16,178 nt of DNA from Holophaga sp. (GCA_031292735.1 JARLGP010000125.1:1-16178), one strand, 5' to 3'; shown: positions 7,444-14,401, numbered from the stretch's first letter. The notes: generated by a model not told the origin, from the letters alone. Program-made: numbers and translations.

Positions 7444-7492
7444 AAACCATCAACATTACTCGTGCTTTTTATCACGATTCGATGGTTTTTTT
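7444..7492 (+). terminator. Putative intrinsic terminator or attenuator
   Basis: AAACCATC (7444-7451) pairs with GATGGTTT (7481-7488), with an inner CGTG/CACG stem (7461-7464 with 7473-7476). A run of seven T (7486-7492) follows immediately. It lies about 210 nt after the phosphoribosyltransferase-like gene and could end that operon. The long interrupted loop makes it weaker than a classical terminator. Confidence 0.5.
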
Positions 7493-7583
7493 GGTTGAAA
7501 GAGTTAAGATTAAAAGATCGATAAGTGCTAAATTCCTGAGACTTTCCCAAGCAACGTCCGGGCAGCATCCAGTGGAGAATTCA

Positions 7584-7652
7584 ATGAGCGCAGGGCTTCA
7601 TTTCGGCTCGGCTTGCCGTAGCGCTTGCTGCGCCGCAGGGGCGGGAGCTTAG
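7584..7652 (+). CDS. Possible 22-aa leader peptide coupled to the kinase gene
   Basis: An ATG with GGAG 6 nt upstream (7574-7577) opens a 22-codon frame beginning MSAGLHFGSACRSACC. Its TAG stop directly abuts the kinase ATG at 7653. The arrangement would permit translational coupling, and the three cysteines are notable in a leader. No homologue is known to me, and the frame may be fortuitous. Confidence 0.35.
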   Translation: MSAGLHFGSACRSACCAAGAGA

Positions 7653-9545
7653 ATGCGCACCCGGATCGGCACCCGCCTCATGCTGGGCGCAGGCCTGGTG
7701 ACCTCGCTGGTCATCGGGGTGATGGCCGTGCTGGTCATGCGGTCGCATACCGACCAGCTCACCTTCGAGCTCAACCAGAGCGCCAACCAGGTGAGCGAGA
7801 CGATCAAGAGCAGCACCCACTACGACATGCTGGAGAACCGCCGGGACGACCTGCACCGCCAGATCCGCAACATCGGCGACCTCAAGCAGCAGGGCATCCA
7901 GAAGGTCCGGCTGTTCAACAAGGAAGGCCAGATCATGTTCTCCTCCGACCACGACGAGATCGGCACGGTCCTGGACGAGAAAGGGGAGGCCTGCTACGCC
8001 TGCCACGCCGAAGGACGGCCGCTGGAGAAGCTGGACATCCAGAAGCGCTCCCGGATCTTCCGGGCCCCAGACGGCACCCGCATCCTCGGCATCATCAACC
8101 CCATCCCCAACGAAGCGTCATGCTGGACCGCCGATTGCCATGCCCACAGCCAGCAGCAGAAAGTGCTGGGGGTGCTGGACGTGAACCTGTCCATGGTCCA
8201 GGCCGACCGGCAGATCGCCAGCAGCCGCAGGCTGCTGCTGAGCCTGGCCGCGCTGGCCATCCTGGCCAGCAGCCTGGTGCTCTGGTGGCTCAACAAGCGG
8301 CTGGTGCTGCGCCCCGTGGCGGCGCTGCTGGACGGCACCCGGCGGGTGGCGGCGGGCGACCTCACCACCACCATCTCGGTGACCGCCAACCACGAGCTGG
8401 GCGACCTGGCCAAGGCCTTCAACGCCATGACCCAGCGCATCGCCGAAACCCAGCGCCAGCTCACCCAGGCCGACAAGCTGGCCTCCGTGGGCCGGCTGGC
8501 CGCGGGCGTGGCCCACGAGATCAACAACCCGCTCACCGGGGTGCTCACCTACGCCTCGCTCCTGGCCAAGCGCTACGAGGGCGACGCCGAGACCCGCGAG
8601 GACCTGGACGTCATCGTCCGCGAGACCAAGCGCTGCCGGGGCATCATCCGCGAGCTGCTGGACTTCGCCCGGCCCACCCCGCCGGCCCGCAAGGCCATCG
8701 ACCTGAACGAAGTGGTGCGGCGCTCCATGGCGGTGGTGATGAACCAGCTGAGCATGAACCACGTGAACCTGGCCCTGGACCTGGCGGCGGACCTGCCCGA
8801 GGCGTTCGCCGAGGGCAACCAGATCCAGCAGGTGGTGGTGAACCTGCTGCTCAACGCGGCCGACGCCATCGGCCCGGACGGCGGGCAGATCCACCTGCTC
8901 ACCCGCACCGCGCAGCTGGAGCCCCGGGGCCATTCGGCGATCCGAAGGGCCACCTGCGCCAAGGGCCACGACCTGATGGACCCGTCGGTGCCCATCGGCG
9001 GCCTGGCCTCCATCCGGGTGCTGGTGGAGGTGGCCGGCCGGGAACTGGCCCTCAACCTCGATCCGGTCTACGACCGGTACCACGACGTGGGCCGGGAAGC
9101 CATCGCCGCCGGAACCCTGGCCCATTACGCCTGTCCCGTGTGCCGGCGCAGCCTGCACGAGCCGGAACAGCTCTGCGACGTGTGCGGGGCGCCCACCTTC
9201 ATGATCCTCACCGGCACCGGCGATCCGTTCTACCAGTGCACCCGCCAGGGCTGCCACACCTCGCACTGGCCGTCCCGGGACCGGGCCGGCGCCAAGCAGA
9301 TGGTGGAACTGCGGGTGGAGGACACCGGCTCCGGGATCACCGTCGAGGACCTGCCGCACATCTTCGAACCGTTCTTCAGCAACAAAGGCAATCGGGGCAC
9401 CGGGCTGGGCCTGGCCGTCACCTGGGGCATCATTGAAGGCCACGACGGCACCATCGATGTCCAGAGCGAGGTGGGGAAGGGAACCCACTTCACCGTCCGC
9501 CTGCCCCTCGCTCCGCCCCGGACCCCTCCACCCTCCGCACCCTAG
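7653..9545 (+). CDS. Membrane sensor histidine kinase with periplasmic haem-type motifs and a Cys-rich insert in the ATPase domain
   Basis: The predicted protein has 630 residues. A first membrane helix (about 9-29) and a second (about 194-213) flank a periplasmic domain that contains CYACH (114-118), a canonical c-type haem site, and CWTADCH (157-163), a CX4CH variant. A HAMP segment (about 215-270) leads to the dimerisation domain with the phospho-acceptor in AAGVAHEINNP (His288). The ATPase domain has the N box VVVNLLLNAADAIG (397-407), DTGSGI (557-562), FEPFF (571-575) and GTGLGL (583-588). Between the N box and DTGSG lies an unusually long stretch, about 410-548. It carries CAKGH (435-439), CPVC (494-497), CDVC (508-511) and CTRQGCH (529-535), so it looks like a zinc ribbon or another metal site. 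The gene is the first of a four-gene operon with its receiver 24 nt downstream. It probably senses redox state or a haem ligand at the periplasmic face. Confidence 0.9.
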   Translation: MRTRIGTRLMLGAGLVTSLVIGVMAVLVMRSHTDQLTFELNQSANQVSETIKSSTHYDMLENRRDDLHRQIRNIGDLKQQGIQKVRLFNKEGQIMFSSDHDEIGTVLDEKGEACYACHAEGRPLEKLDIQKRSRIFRAPDGTRILGIINPIPNEASCWTADCHAHSQQQKVLGVLDVNLSMVQADRQIASSRRLLLSLAALAILASSLVLWWLNKRLVLRPVAALLDGTRRVAAGDLTTTISVTANHELGDLAKAFNAMTQRIAETQRQLTQADKLASVGRLAAGVAHEINNPLTGVLTYASLLAKRYEGDAETREDLDVIVRETKRCRGIIRELLDFARPTPPARKAIDLNEVVRRSMAVVMNQLSMNHVNLALDLAADLPEAFAEGNQIQQVVVNLLLNAADAIGPDGGQIHLLTRTAQLEPRGHSAIRRATCAKGHDLMDPSVPIGGLASIRVLVEVAGRELALNLDPVYDRYHDVGREAIAAGTLAHYACPVCRRSLHEPEQLCDVCGAPTFMILTGTGDPFYQCTRQGCHTSHWPSRDRAGAKQMVELRVEDTGSGITVEDLPHIFEPFFSNKGNRGTGLGLAVTWGIIEGHDGTIDVQSEVGKGTHFTVRLPLAPPRTPPPSAP

Positions 9546-9569
9546 CCCTTCTTTTTCAGGAGACCCTCC

Positions 9570-10691
9570 ATGACCGTCCTGTTTGTCATCTTCATGCTGC
9601 TCGCCTTCCTCGGGATCGACTATCTCGTGCGCAAGAGCCATATCCGCCAGCAGGCCAGGCACGAGCGCCTGGAGCGCGAGGCGATCCTGAAAGTGCAGGT
9701 CCGGCTCGAATTCAACGACGAGGCCAAGAGCCTCAAGCGGGTGGAGGTGCCCAACCCCAAGGCGCACATCCTGGCCGTGGACGACGAGGCGGTGGTGCTG
9801 GATTCCTTCCGGCGCATCCTGGTGCTGGAAGGCTACAACATCGACACCGTGCAGTCCGGGCCCGAGGCGCTCAGCCTGGTGCAGCGCAACGACTACGACT
9901 TCGTGTTCACCGACCTGAAGATGCCCATCATGGACGGCGTCGAGGTGGTCCGTGCCGTCAAGCACCTGCGGCCTGACGTGGACATGGTGGTCATCACCGG
10001 CTACGGCACCATCGAGACCGCGGTGGAGACCATGCAGAGCGGCGCCTGCGAGTACGTGCAGAAGCCGTTCAGCGCCGACGAGCTGGCCGCCTTCATCAAC
10101 AAGCTGCTGATCAAGCGCCAGGCCCGGCTGGCGGCGCTGCGCCAGCCCACCGTGCGGATCGTCTCGCCCAGCCAGGCCGAAGCCACCCCCAGCAACGAGT
10201 TCTGCATCCCCGGCGGCTCCTTCATCGCCCCGGGCCACACCTGGGTGCGGATCGAGCCCGATGGCCACGTGCGCATCGGCCTGGACGATTTCGCCAACAA
10301 GGCCATGGGCGCCTTCACCACGGTGGTGCTGCCCAAGCCCGGCAGCGAGGTGAAGGTGGGCGATCCGCTGTTCGCCTGCCAGCGCGGCGGAGAGACCCTC
10401 AACTTCCCGGCCCCGGTGACCGGGCGGGTGCAGGACCTCAACGGCGGGCTCCAGACCGATCCCGGCCGGATCAGCCTCAGCCCCTACAAGGACGGCTGGG
10501 TCTGCCGGATCCAGCCCAGCGACCTCACCGCCCAGATTGCCGGCATGAAGATCGGCCAGCCCGCGGTGGCCTGGTACGGCGAAGAGATCGAGCGGCTCCA
10601 GGCGGCCAAGAACGCCCAGGCCGATCCCGCCCAGCCGCTGCCCTGGTCCGTGCTGCGGGGGTTCCTGGCCCAGGAGCTCGTCACCAAATAG
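9570..10691 (+). CDS. Membrane-anchored response regulator with C-terminal GcvH-like domain
   Basis: The predicted protein has 373 residues. A short N-terminal helix (about 3-20) is followed by a basic, charged linker (21-58) that suggests inner-membrane tethering. The receiver domain spans about 65-185, with acidic pair D71/D72, phospho-acceptor D115 in FVFTDLKMP, T143 in VITGYG and K165 in QKPF. Residues 215-320 resemble the glycine cleavage H protein: HTWVRIEPDGHVRIGLDDFA, VLPKPGSEVKVGDPLFAC, FPAPVTGRVQDLN and YKDGWVCRI. The lipoyl-lysine position is not lysine (the loop reads CQRGGETLNF), so lipoylation is unlikely. No DNA-binding or enzymatic output domain is present. AGGAG 7 nt before the ATG supports the start. 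The protein presumably relays the kinase signal by protein contact, perhaps to the co-encoded electron-transfer module. Confidence 0.9.
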   Translation: MTVLFVIFMLLAFLGIDYLVRKSHIRQQARHERLEREAILKVQVRLEFNDEAKSLKRVEVPNPKAHILAVDDEAVVLDSFRRILVLEGYNIDTVQSGPEALSLVQRNDYDFVFTDLKMPIMDGVEVVRAVKHLRPDVDMVVITGYGTIETAVETMQSGACEYVQKPFSADELAAFINKLLIKRQARLAALRQPTVRIVSPSQAEATPSNEFCIPGGSFIAPGHTWVRIEPDGHVRIGLDDFANKAMGAFTTVVLPKPGSEVKVGDPLFACQRGGETLNFPAPVTGRVQDLNGGLQTDPGRISLSPYKDGWVCRIQPSDLTAQIAGMKIGQPAVAWYGEEIERLQAAKNAQADPAQPLPWSVLRGFLAQELVTK

Positions 10692-10703
10692 CCCTTCCTG
10701 CAC

Positions 10704-10732
10704 CCGTCCGGTCCCCCCGGGGATGCGGACGG
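10704..10732 (+). other. Hairpin between receiver and ferredoxin genes
   Basis: CCGTCCG (10704-10710) pairs with CGGACGG (10726-10732), with an inner CCCC/GGGG pairing, in the 69-nt gap before the ferredoxin gene. No T run follows. It may tune mRNA processing or stability within the operon, or be a partial attenuator. Confidence 0.35.
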
Positions 10733-10760
10733 TCTCAACCCCCCTGGTCTGGAGCGAGTG

Positions 10761-11531
10761 ATGGCTCAAAAAGCACTGTTGATAGATATCTCGATGTGTA
10801 TTGGTTGCAACGCCTGTCAGGACGGATGCAAGGCTGCCAACAACCTTCCCGCGGGCGAGGAGAAGCGGCTTTCGCCCACCGCCTTCACCGCGCTGGAGGA
10901 GCACGACGGCAAGTGGGCGCGCCGGCTCTGCCAGCACTGCGAAGTGCCCACCTGCGTCTCGGTGTGCCCGGTGGGCGCCTTCAAGAAGACCGCGGACGGT
11001 CCGGTGCTGTACGACGCGGAGAAGTGCATCGGCTGCCGCTACTGCATGCAGGCCTGCCCGTTCCGGGTGCCGCGCTACGAATGGAAGAGCACCCGTCCGC
11101 GGGTGCAGAAGTGCATCTTCTGCTACGAACGCCTGGCCAAGGGCCTGCAGACCGCCTGCGCCGAGGCCTGCCCCACCGGCGCCACCAAGTTCGGCGACCG
11201 CGACCAGTTGATCGCCGAGGCCTACCGCCGGATGAACGCCGCGCCCGGCAAGTACACCCCCAAGATCTTCGGCAAGGAGGACGTGGGCGGCACCTCGGTG
11301 CTCTACCTGAGCCCGGTGCCGTTCGAACAGATGGGCTTCGACGTCAAGCTCGGCCAGACCCCCATGCCGCTGCTCACCATGAACGCCATGGAGAAGATCC
11401 CCAACGTGGTCACCGTGGGGGGCGTCATGCTCGCCGGGATCTGGTGGATCACCAACCGCCGCGGCCAGGTGGCGAAGCACGAAGGTTCCCAGAAACCGGG
11501 CCCGGCCCCTCAGCATGAGGACAAGAAATGA
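10761..11531 (+). CDS. HybA/HmcB-type 4x[4Fe-4S] ferredoxin subunit
   Basis: The predicted protein has 256 residues. The ATG at 10761 is preferred to the adjacent GTG at 10758 because GGAG is 6 nt upstream of the ATG. Sixteen cysteines fall in four groups: CIGCNACQDGC (13-23), CQHCEVPTCVSVC (57-69), CIGCRYCMQAC (89-99) and CIFCYERLA with TACAEAC (118-137). This is the arrangement of the DmsB/HybA/NrfC/HmcB electron-transfer subunits, which pass electrons between a catalytic partner and a quinone-binding membrane subunit. There is no Tat or Sec signal at the N-terminus. A hydrophobic helix near 214-231 (VVTVGGVMLAGIWWI) anchors the C-terminus, so the clusters probably face the cytoplasm. The stop overlaps the next gene's start (ATGA), indicating tight coupling to the NrfD-type subunit. 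Confidence 0.92.
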   Translation: MAQKALLIDISMCIGCNACQDGCKAANNLPAGEEKRLSPTAFTALEEHDGKWARRLCQHCEVPTCVSVCPVGAFKKTADGPVLYDAEKCIGCRYCMQACPFRVPRYEWKSTRPRVQKCIFCYERLAKGLQTACAEACPTGATKFGDRDQLIAEAYRRMNAAPGKYTPKIFGKEDVGGTSVLYLSPVPFEQMGFDVKLGQTPMPLLTMNAMEKIPNVVTVGGVMLAGIWWITNRRGQVAKHEGSQKPGPAPQHEDKK

Positions 11532-12703
11532 GAACGTTCGCCTTCCCCCGCATCACCGTCTGGCGCGCCATCGCCGCCCTGCTGATCACCGCCGGCGTCA
11601 TCGCCGCCGTCCTCCGCTTCACCCTGGGCCTGGGCGCCACCACCAACCTCAGCGACGAGTTCCCCTGGGGCCTGTGGATCGGCTTCGATTTCCTGGGCAT
11701 CGGCCTGGCCGCGGCCGGGTTCACCATCGTCGCCGCGGTGAACCTGTTCCACGCGGACGACTACGAGCCGATCGTGCGCCCGGCCATCCTCACCGCGTTC
11801 ATCGGCTACCTGCTCGTGGTGCTGGTGCTGGTGATCGACCTGGGCCGGCCCGACCACTTCTGGCACCCCCTGGTCATGTGGAACCCGCACTCCGTGATGT
11901 TCGAGATCACCTGGTGCGTCATCCTCTACACCACCGTGCTGTCCCTGGAATTCTCCCCGATCGTGCTGGAGAAGTTCAACCTGCACGCGCCGATCCGGTG
12001 GATCCACAGCGTCTCGCTGCCCTTCATGATCATCGGCGTGCTGCTCTCCACCCTGCACCAGTCCTCCTTCGGCTCGCTCTACCTGATCGTGCCGAACCGG
12101 CTGCACCCGCTCTGGTACACCCCGATGCTGCCGATCCTGTTCTTCACCTCCTGCATCGCCTCGGGCATCTCCATGGTGATCCTGGAAACCCTCATCCTGT
12201 CCCGCAACGGGCGCACCCTGCTGCACCCGGCCCTGCGCGCCAACCTGGCCAAGATCACCGCGGTGGCCCTTGCGGTCTACCTGGTGGTGCGCTTCCAGGA
12301 CATGGCCGGCCGCGGTGTGCTGCACGAGATGGCCGCGTGGAACTACCACACCATGGCCTTCTATTTCGAGGTCGTGGTCGGGTTCATCTGCCCGCTGGTG
12401 CTGCTCATGTTCAAGGGCGTGCGGTTCTCCCGGCGCGGCCTGTACTGCGTGTGCATCATGGTGCTGTGCGGGTTCGCCGCCAACCGGATGAACACCGCCA
12501 TCACCGGCATGGAGGTCTATCCCACCCGCACCTACTTCCCGTCCCTGATCGAGATCCTGATCATGCTGGGCATCGCGGCCATCGGCTTCAGCGCCTTCTC
12601 GCTGATCGCCGGCTACCTGCCCATCTTCAAGCCCGAGCCGGAGCCTCCCCAGGTCGGGGACGAACCCTGGATCAAGATTGCGACTCGGGAGGCCGGTGCC
12701 TGA
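11528..12703 (+). CDS. NrfD/HybB-type polytopic membrane subunit
   Basis: The predicted protein has 391 residues and is very hydrophobic, with about nine or ten membrane helices, as in the NrfD/HybB/PsrC family that exchanges electrons with the quinone pool. Diagnostic segments are EFPWGLWIGFDFLGIGLAAAGFT (after helix 1), DLGRPDHFWHPLVMWNPHSVMFEITW, LHQSSFGSLYLIVPNRLHPLWYTP and the later AANRMNTAITGME with YFPSLIEI. The start codon overlaps the ferredoxin stop by 4 nt. In known complexes this pair joins a catalytic subunit (hydrogenase, multihaem cytochrome or molybdopterin enzyme). None is encoded in this operon, so the partner must lie elsewhere or the pair is an electron shunt. Confidence 0.92.
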   Translation: MRTFAFPRITVWRAIAALLITAGVIAAVLRFTLGLGATTNLSDEFPWGLWIGFDFLGIGLAAAGFTIVAAVNLFHADDYEPIVRPAILTAFIGYLLVVLVLVIDLGRPDHFWHPLVMWNPHSVMFEITWCVILYTTVLSLEFSPIVLEKFNLHAPIRWIHSVSLPFMIIGVLLSTLHQSSFGSLYLIVPNRLHPLWYTPMLPILFFTSCIASGISMVILETLILSRNGRTLLHPALRANLAKITAVALAVYLVVRFQDMAGRGVLHEMAAWNYHTMAFYFEVVVGFICPLVLLMFKGVRFSRRGLYCVCIMVLCGFAANRMNTAITGMEVYPTRTYFPSLIEILIMLGIAAIGFSAFSLIAGYLPIFKPEPEPPQVGDEPWIKIATREAGA

Positions 12704-12727
12704 TTCCTGAATCCCAGTGCGTTTTGG

Positions 12728-12763
12728 TTCGAGGGGCGCCCCATGGGGGCGGCGCCCCTCGAA
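12728..12763. repeat. 13-bp inverted repeat after the NrfD gene, possible transcription end
   Basis: TTCGAGGGGCGCC (12728-12740) and GGCGCCCCTCGAA (12751-12763) are perfect complements around a 10-nt loop. The structure lies 24 nt after the NrfD-type stop codon, fitting an operon end, but no T run follows. The right arm plus one base recurs at 13047-13060. Confidence 0.6.
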
Positions 12764-12890
12764 TCTGCAGTTTGGACATTTAGTCCGGTCCAATCATTCC
12801 CTGCCGGTGGCTCCGGAATCGTTCGTTCCGGCCCCCCGGGTTCGCGCCGACCCATTTCGAGTCCCCCGGCCAGGCGCCGACCCACACTTA

Positions 12891-12939
12891 CGCTTCGGAC
12901 TTTCCGTCCTCGCAAGCTGCGGGCGGAAAATCCGAAGCG
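12891..12939. repeat. 16-bp imperfect inverted repeat
   Basis: 12891-12906 (CGCTTCGGACTTTCCG) and 12924-12939 pair at 15 of 16 positions around a 17-nt loop. It resembles an extragenic palindrome or small non-autonomous element. No second copy occurs in this window. Confidence 0.5.
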
Positions 12940-13046
12940 TTTGCCGTCCTCCAATCGGCTGAACACCCCGGTCTGTCCGCGACCCGGGACAGCCTGGTCT
13001 CCGCGCTGACCAAGGTGATCGCGCCGGCCGGGCCAGTGGTGCGCGC

Positions 13047-13060
13047 GGCGCCCCTCGAAT
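13047..13060 (+). repeat. Second copy of the 14-bp repeat GGCGCCCCTCGAAT
   Basis: The sequence is identical to 12751-12764, the right arm of the hairpin after the NrfD gene. The two copies bound about 280 bp of otherwise unexplained sequence. Confidence 0.5.
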
Positions 13061-13132
13061 GCCGGGCGGTGAAAATTCATGGCCCATTGCGGAATAGATG
13101 TATTATCGTTCCCTCAAAACGGAGAGAAAAAT

Positions 13133-14035
13133 TTGGACACCAAACGGCTGATGTATTACTGCACGATCGTGGAGCAAGGCCAGATCAGTCGGGCCGCGAA
13201 GATACTCAACATTTCCCAGCCGCCTTTGAGCCAGCGCCTCAAGGAACTGGAAGACGAGCTGGGGGTGGAGCTCATCATCCGGCAGGGGCACGTCTGGCAG
13301 GTTACCGAAGCCGGAAAGGTGCTCTACGAGCGGGCGCGCCAAGCGCTGAACCAGCTCACCGAGATCCCCACCGAGGTCCGGAACGCCGCGGGCGGTGTCG
13401 CAGGCCGGATTTCCGTGGGGCTATCGATGTCGTTCCTGGCCCATTTCACCGAGGTTGTGCCGAGGCTCTACCTCAAGTTCCCGCGGCTGCAGTTCCGCGT
13501 CTTCGTGTCTGACAGCACGACCCTCGAGGAATACGTGGAGTCCAGGAAGCTCGACTTCGGGATCGTCCTGCTGCCGACCAAAAAGGAGATCTTCGAGGTC
13601 CAGTCGCTCCCCATGGACCATTTCTGCGTCGTGTATCCGGACGATCTGATCCCGCTGCCGGCCGATGGGACCTTCGGGATCACGGTCCTGAAGGACATTC
13701 CGCTGATGCTCCAGAGGCTCTGGCACGGCGGGAGGACCTACGACCACCTGCGCAAGGAATTCCAGAGGTTCGAGATCGTGCCGCGCATCCTGCTGGACAG
13801 TCCCAACGTCAGCGTGATCCTGGGTGCCCTGGCTGCCGGCGTGCGCGCGGCGGCCATCCTTCCGATGAACCTGATCCCAAAGTATTTCCAGGAGCGGTTC
13901 CAGGTCCGGGAGATTGAAGGGATCCTGGACGGCATCCACCCGGCCATCATCCACCTCCCGGACCGCTACCTGACCCCCGCGACCCAGGAGGTGATGCGGG
14001 AGATCCTGCACGGACAGGCTCAGCCCGGAACCTAG
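13133..14035 (+). CDS. LysR-type transcriptional regulator
   Basis: The predicted protein has 300 residues, a standard LysR length, using the TTG at 13133 with GGAGAG about 7 nt upstream. An ATG at 13079 would add 18 unconserved residues. The N-terminal helix-turn-helix (about 1-60) reads MDTKRLMYYCTIVEQGQISR, AAKILNISQPPLSQRLKELE and DELGVELIIR, typical of the family. The effector domain (about 90-295) begins RISVGLSMSFLAHFTEVVPR. It contains two alpha/beta subdomains that in relatives bind a small-molecule inducer. The transporter gene lies 381 bp downstream on the same strand. Sites of the LysR half-site form ATAC-N7-GTAT occur before the transporter, the next gene and the distant hydrolase, so this protein is the obvious candidate regulator. 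No such site was found in its own upstream region. The inducer is unknown. Confidence 0.93.
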   Translation: MDTKRLMYYCTIVEQGQISRAAKILNISQPPLSQRLKELEDELGVELIIRQGHVWQVTEAGKVLYERARQALNQLTEIPTEVRNAAGGVAGRISVGLSMSFLAHFTEVVPRLYLKFPRLQFRVFVSDSTTLEEYVESRKLDFGIVLLPTKKEIFEVQSLPMDHFCVVYPDDLIPLPADGTFGITVLKDIPLMLQRLWHGGRTYDHLRKEFQRFEIVPRILLDSPNVSVILGALAAGVRAAAILPMNLIPKYFQERFQVREIEGILDGIHPAIIHLPDRYLTPATQEVMREILHGQAQPGT

Positions 14036-14086
14036 CTGCCCCGTGGGAACCCAGGTCGCCCCGCTGCGGGGCGAGGAGCATGCCCT

Positions 14087-14105
14087 GGCCGGAATGCGGC
14101 CTTTT
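14087..14105 (+). terminator. Candidate LysR gene terminator
   Basis: GGCCG (14087-14091) pairs with CGGCC (14097-14101) around a 5-nt loop, and TTTT follows directly. A further hairpin, CGCCCCG-CTG-CGGGGCG, lies at 14057-14073. The stem is short, so efficiency is uncertain. Confidence 0.45.
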
Positions 14106-14135
14106 GCTGGGCCTTGGGTTCCGGAATCATTGAGC

Positions 14136-14197
14136 ATATCGGCTTGGTATGCCGAGTATACATAAACGGTATTTTATGGGCCTTGGACCCAGTGGTA
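14136..14197 (+). promoter_or_regulatory. LysR-type operator and promoter of the MFS transporter
   Basis: Two overlapping palindromes form GTAT-N7-ATAC-N7-GTAT at 14147-14172, with half-sites 11 bp apart (about one helical turn). TTGGAC at 14183-14188, 10 bp downstream, is a candidate -35 box. The 62-bp block matches 15869-15930 at 50 of 62 positions with no gaps; 11 of the 12 differences are transitions. Confidence 0.7.
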
Positions 14198-14283
14198 TTT
14201 ATTTAACATTCCATTTTGTTGAGTCTTGAATCCCGTGCCGCGGCCTCCAGGATCGTTCATATCGTTTTACGCCGTCTTTCTCT

Positions 14284-14313
14284 CCATGCCGGGTCCAGCG
14301 AGACCAGGCATGG
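14284..14313 (+). promoter_or_regulatory. Leader hairpin with internal GGTC-N6-GACC in the transporter mRNA
   Basis: CCATGCC (14284-14290) pairs with GGCATGG (14307-14313). After a one-by-one mismatch, GGTC (14292-14295) pairs with GACC (14302-14305), with loop CAGCGA. The apical element resembles the GGTC-N6-GACC hairpin next to the ribosome sites of this gene and of the hydrolase. Confidence 0.5.
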
Positions 14314-14387
14314 AAGCCGATTTTACCTTCTGCACCCACCAGAAGGCAGGTGCGTTCTGCGTCCAGATAACAACTGTAATGACCATT

Positions 14388-14401
14388 GGTCCGTCGAGAC
14401 C
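14388..14401 (+). promoter_or_regulatory. GGTC-N6-GACC hairpin before the transporter ribosome site
   Basis: GGTCCGTCGAGACC forms a 4-bp stem with a 6-nt loop just upstream of GGGAGG (14407-14412) and the ATG at 14417. It is matched in sequence and position by the hydrolase leader at 2079-2092. Confidence 0.5.

Larger units (their letters stand above)
7235..7652. promoter_or_regulatory. Intergenic region before the kinase operon
   Basis: The stretch is 418 bp long. 7235-7440 is GC-rich, with an inverted repeat CCGAAACCC / GGGTTTCGG (7270-7278 with 7296-7304). 7441-7535 is AT-rich and contains the hairpin/T-run at 7444-7492 and promoter-like elements (TTGAAA at 7495-7500, GATAAG and TAAATT at 7520-7534 at non-ideal spacing). 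7584-7652 is a possible short leader ORF. No riboswitch class was recognised. Confidence 0.5.
12704..13132. other. Repeat-rich intergenic region before the LysR gene
   Basis: This 429-bp stretch contains no credible gene. It holds a 13-bp perfect stem-loop (12728-12763), a second long inverted repeat (12891-12939), an 11-bp direct repeat GCGCCGACCCA (12844-12854 and 12874-12884) and a 14-bp direct repeat GGCGCCCCTCGAAT (12751-12764 and 13047-13060). The last ~50 bp before the TTG start are AT-richer and probably contain the LysR promoter, but no confident -35/-10 pair was found. Confidence 0.55.

Noticed and set aside
7235..7652. c-di-GMP/cGAMP (GEMM) or other known riboswitch before the kinase
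   Set aside because: The conserved GEMM core sequences could not be found, and the visible structures are a simple hairpin with a T run and unrelated GC-rich repeats.
8118..11516. Very long open frame (1132 codons) on the minus strand opposite the kinase operon
   Set aside because: It is antisense to four genes with clear domain motifs. Its composition (rich in G, A, H, V, Q) is that of the complementary strand of GC-rich codons, and no domain is recognisable.
12773..12795. TTTGGAC resembling the candidate -35 box of the regulon
   Set aside because: There is no ATAC-N7-GTAT upstream and no gene start at the right distance, so it is probably chance.
12751..13060. Insertion sequence bounded by the 14-bp repeat
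   Set aside because: There is no transposase frame between the copies and no terminal inverted repeats at both ends. It is reported only as an unexplained repeat segment.
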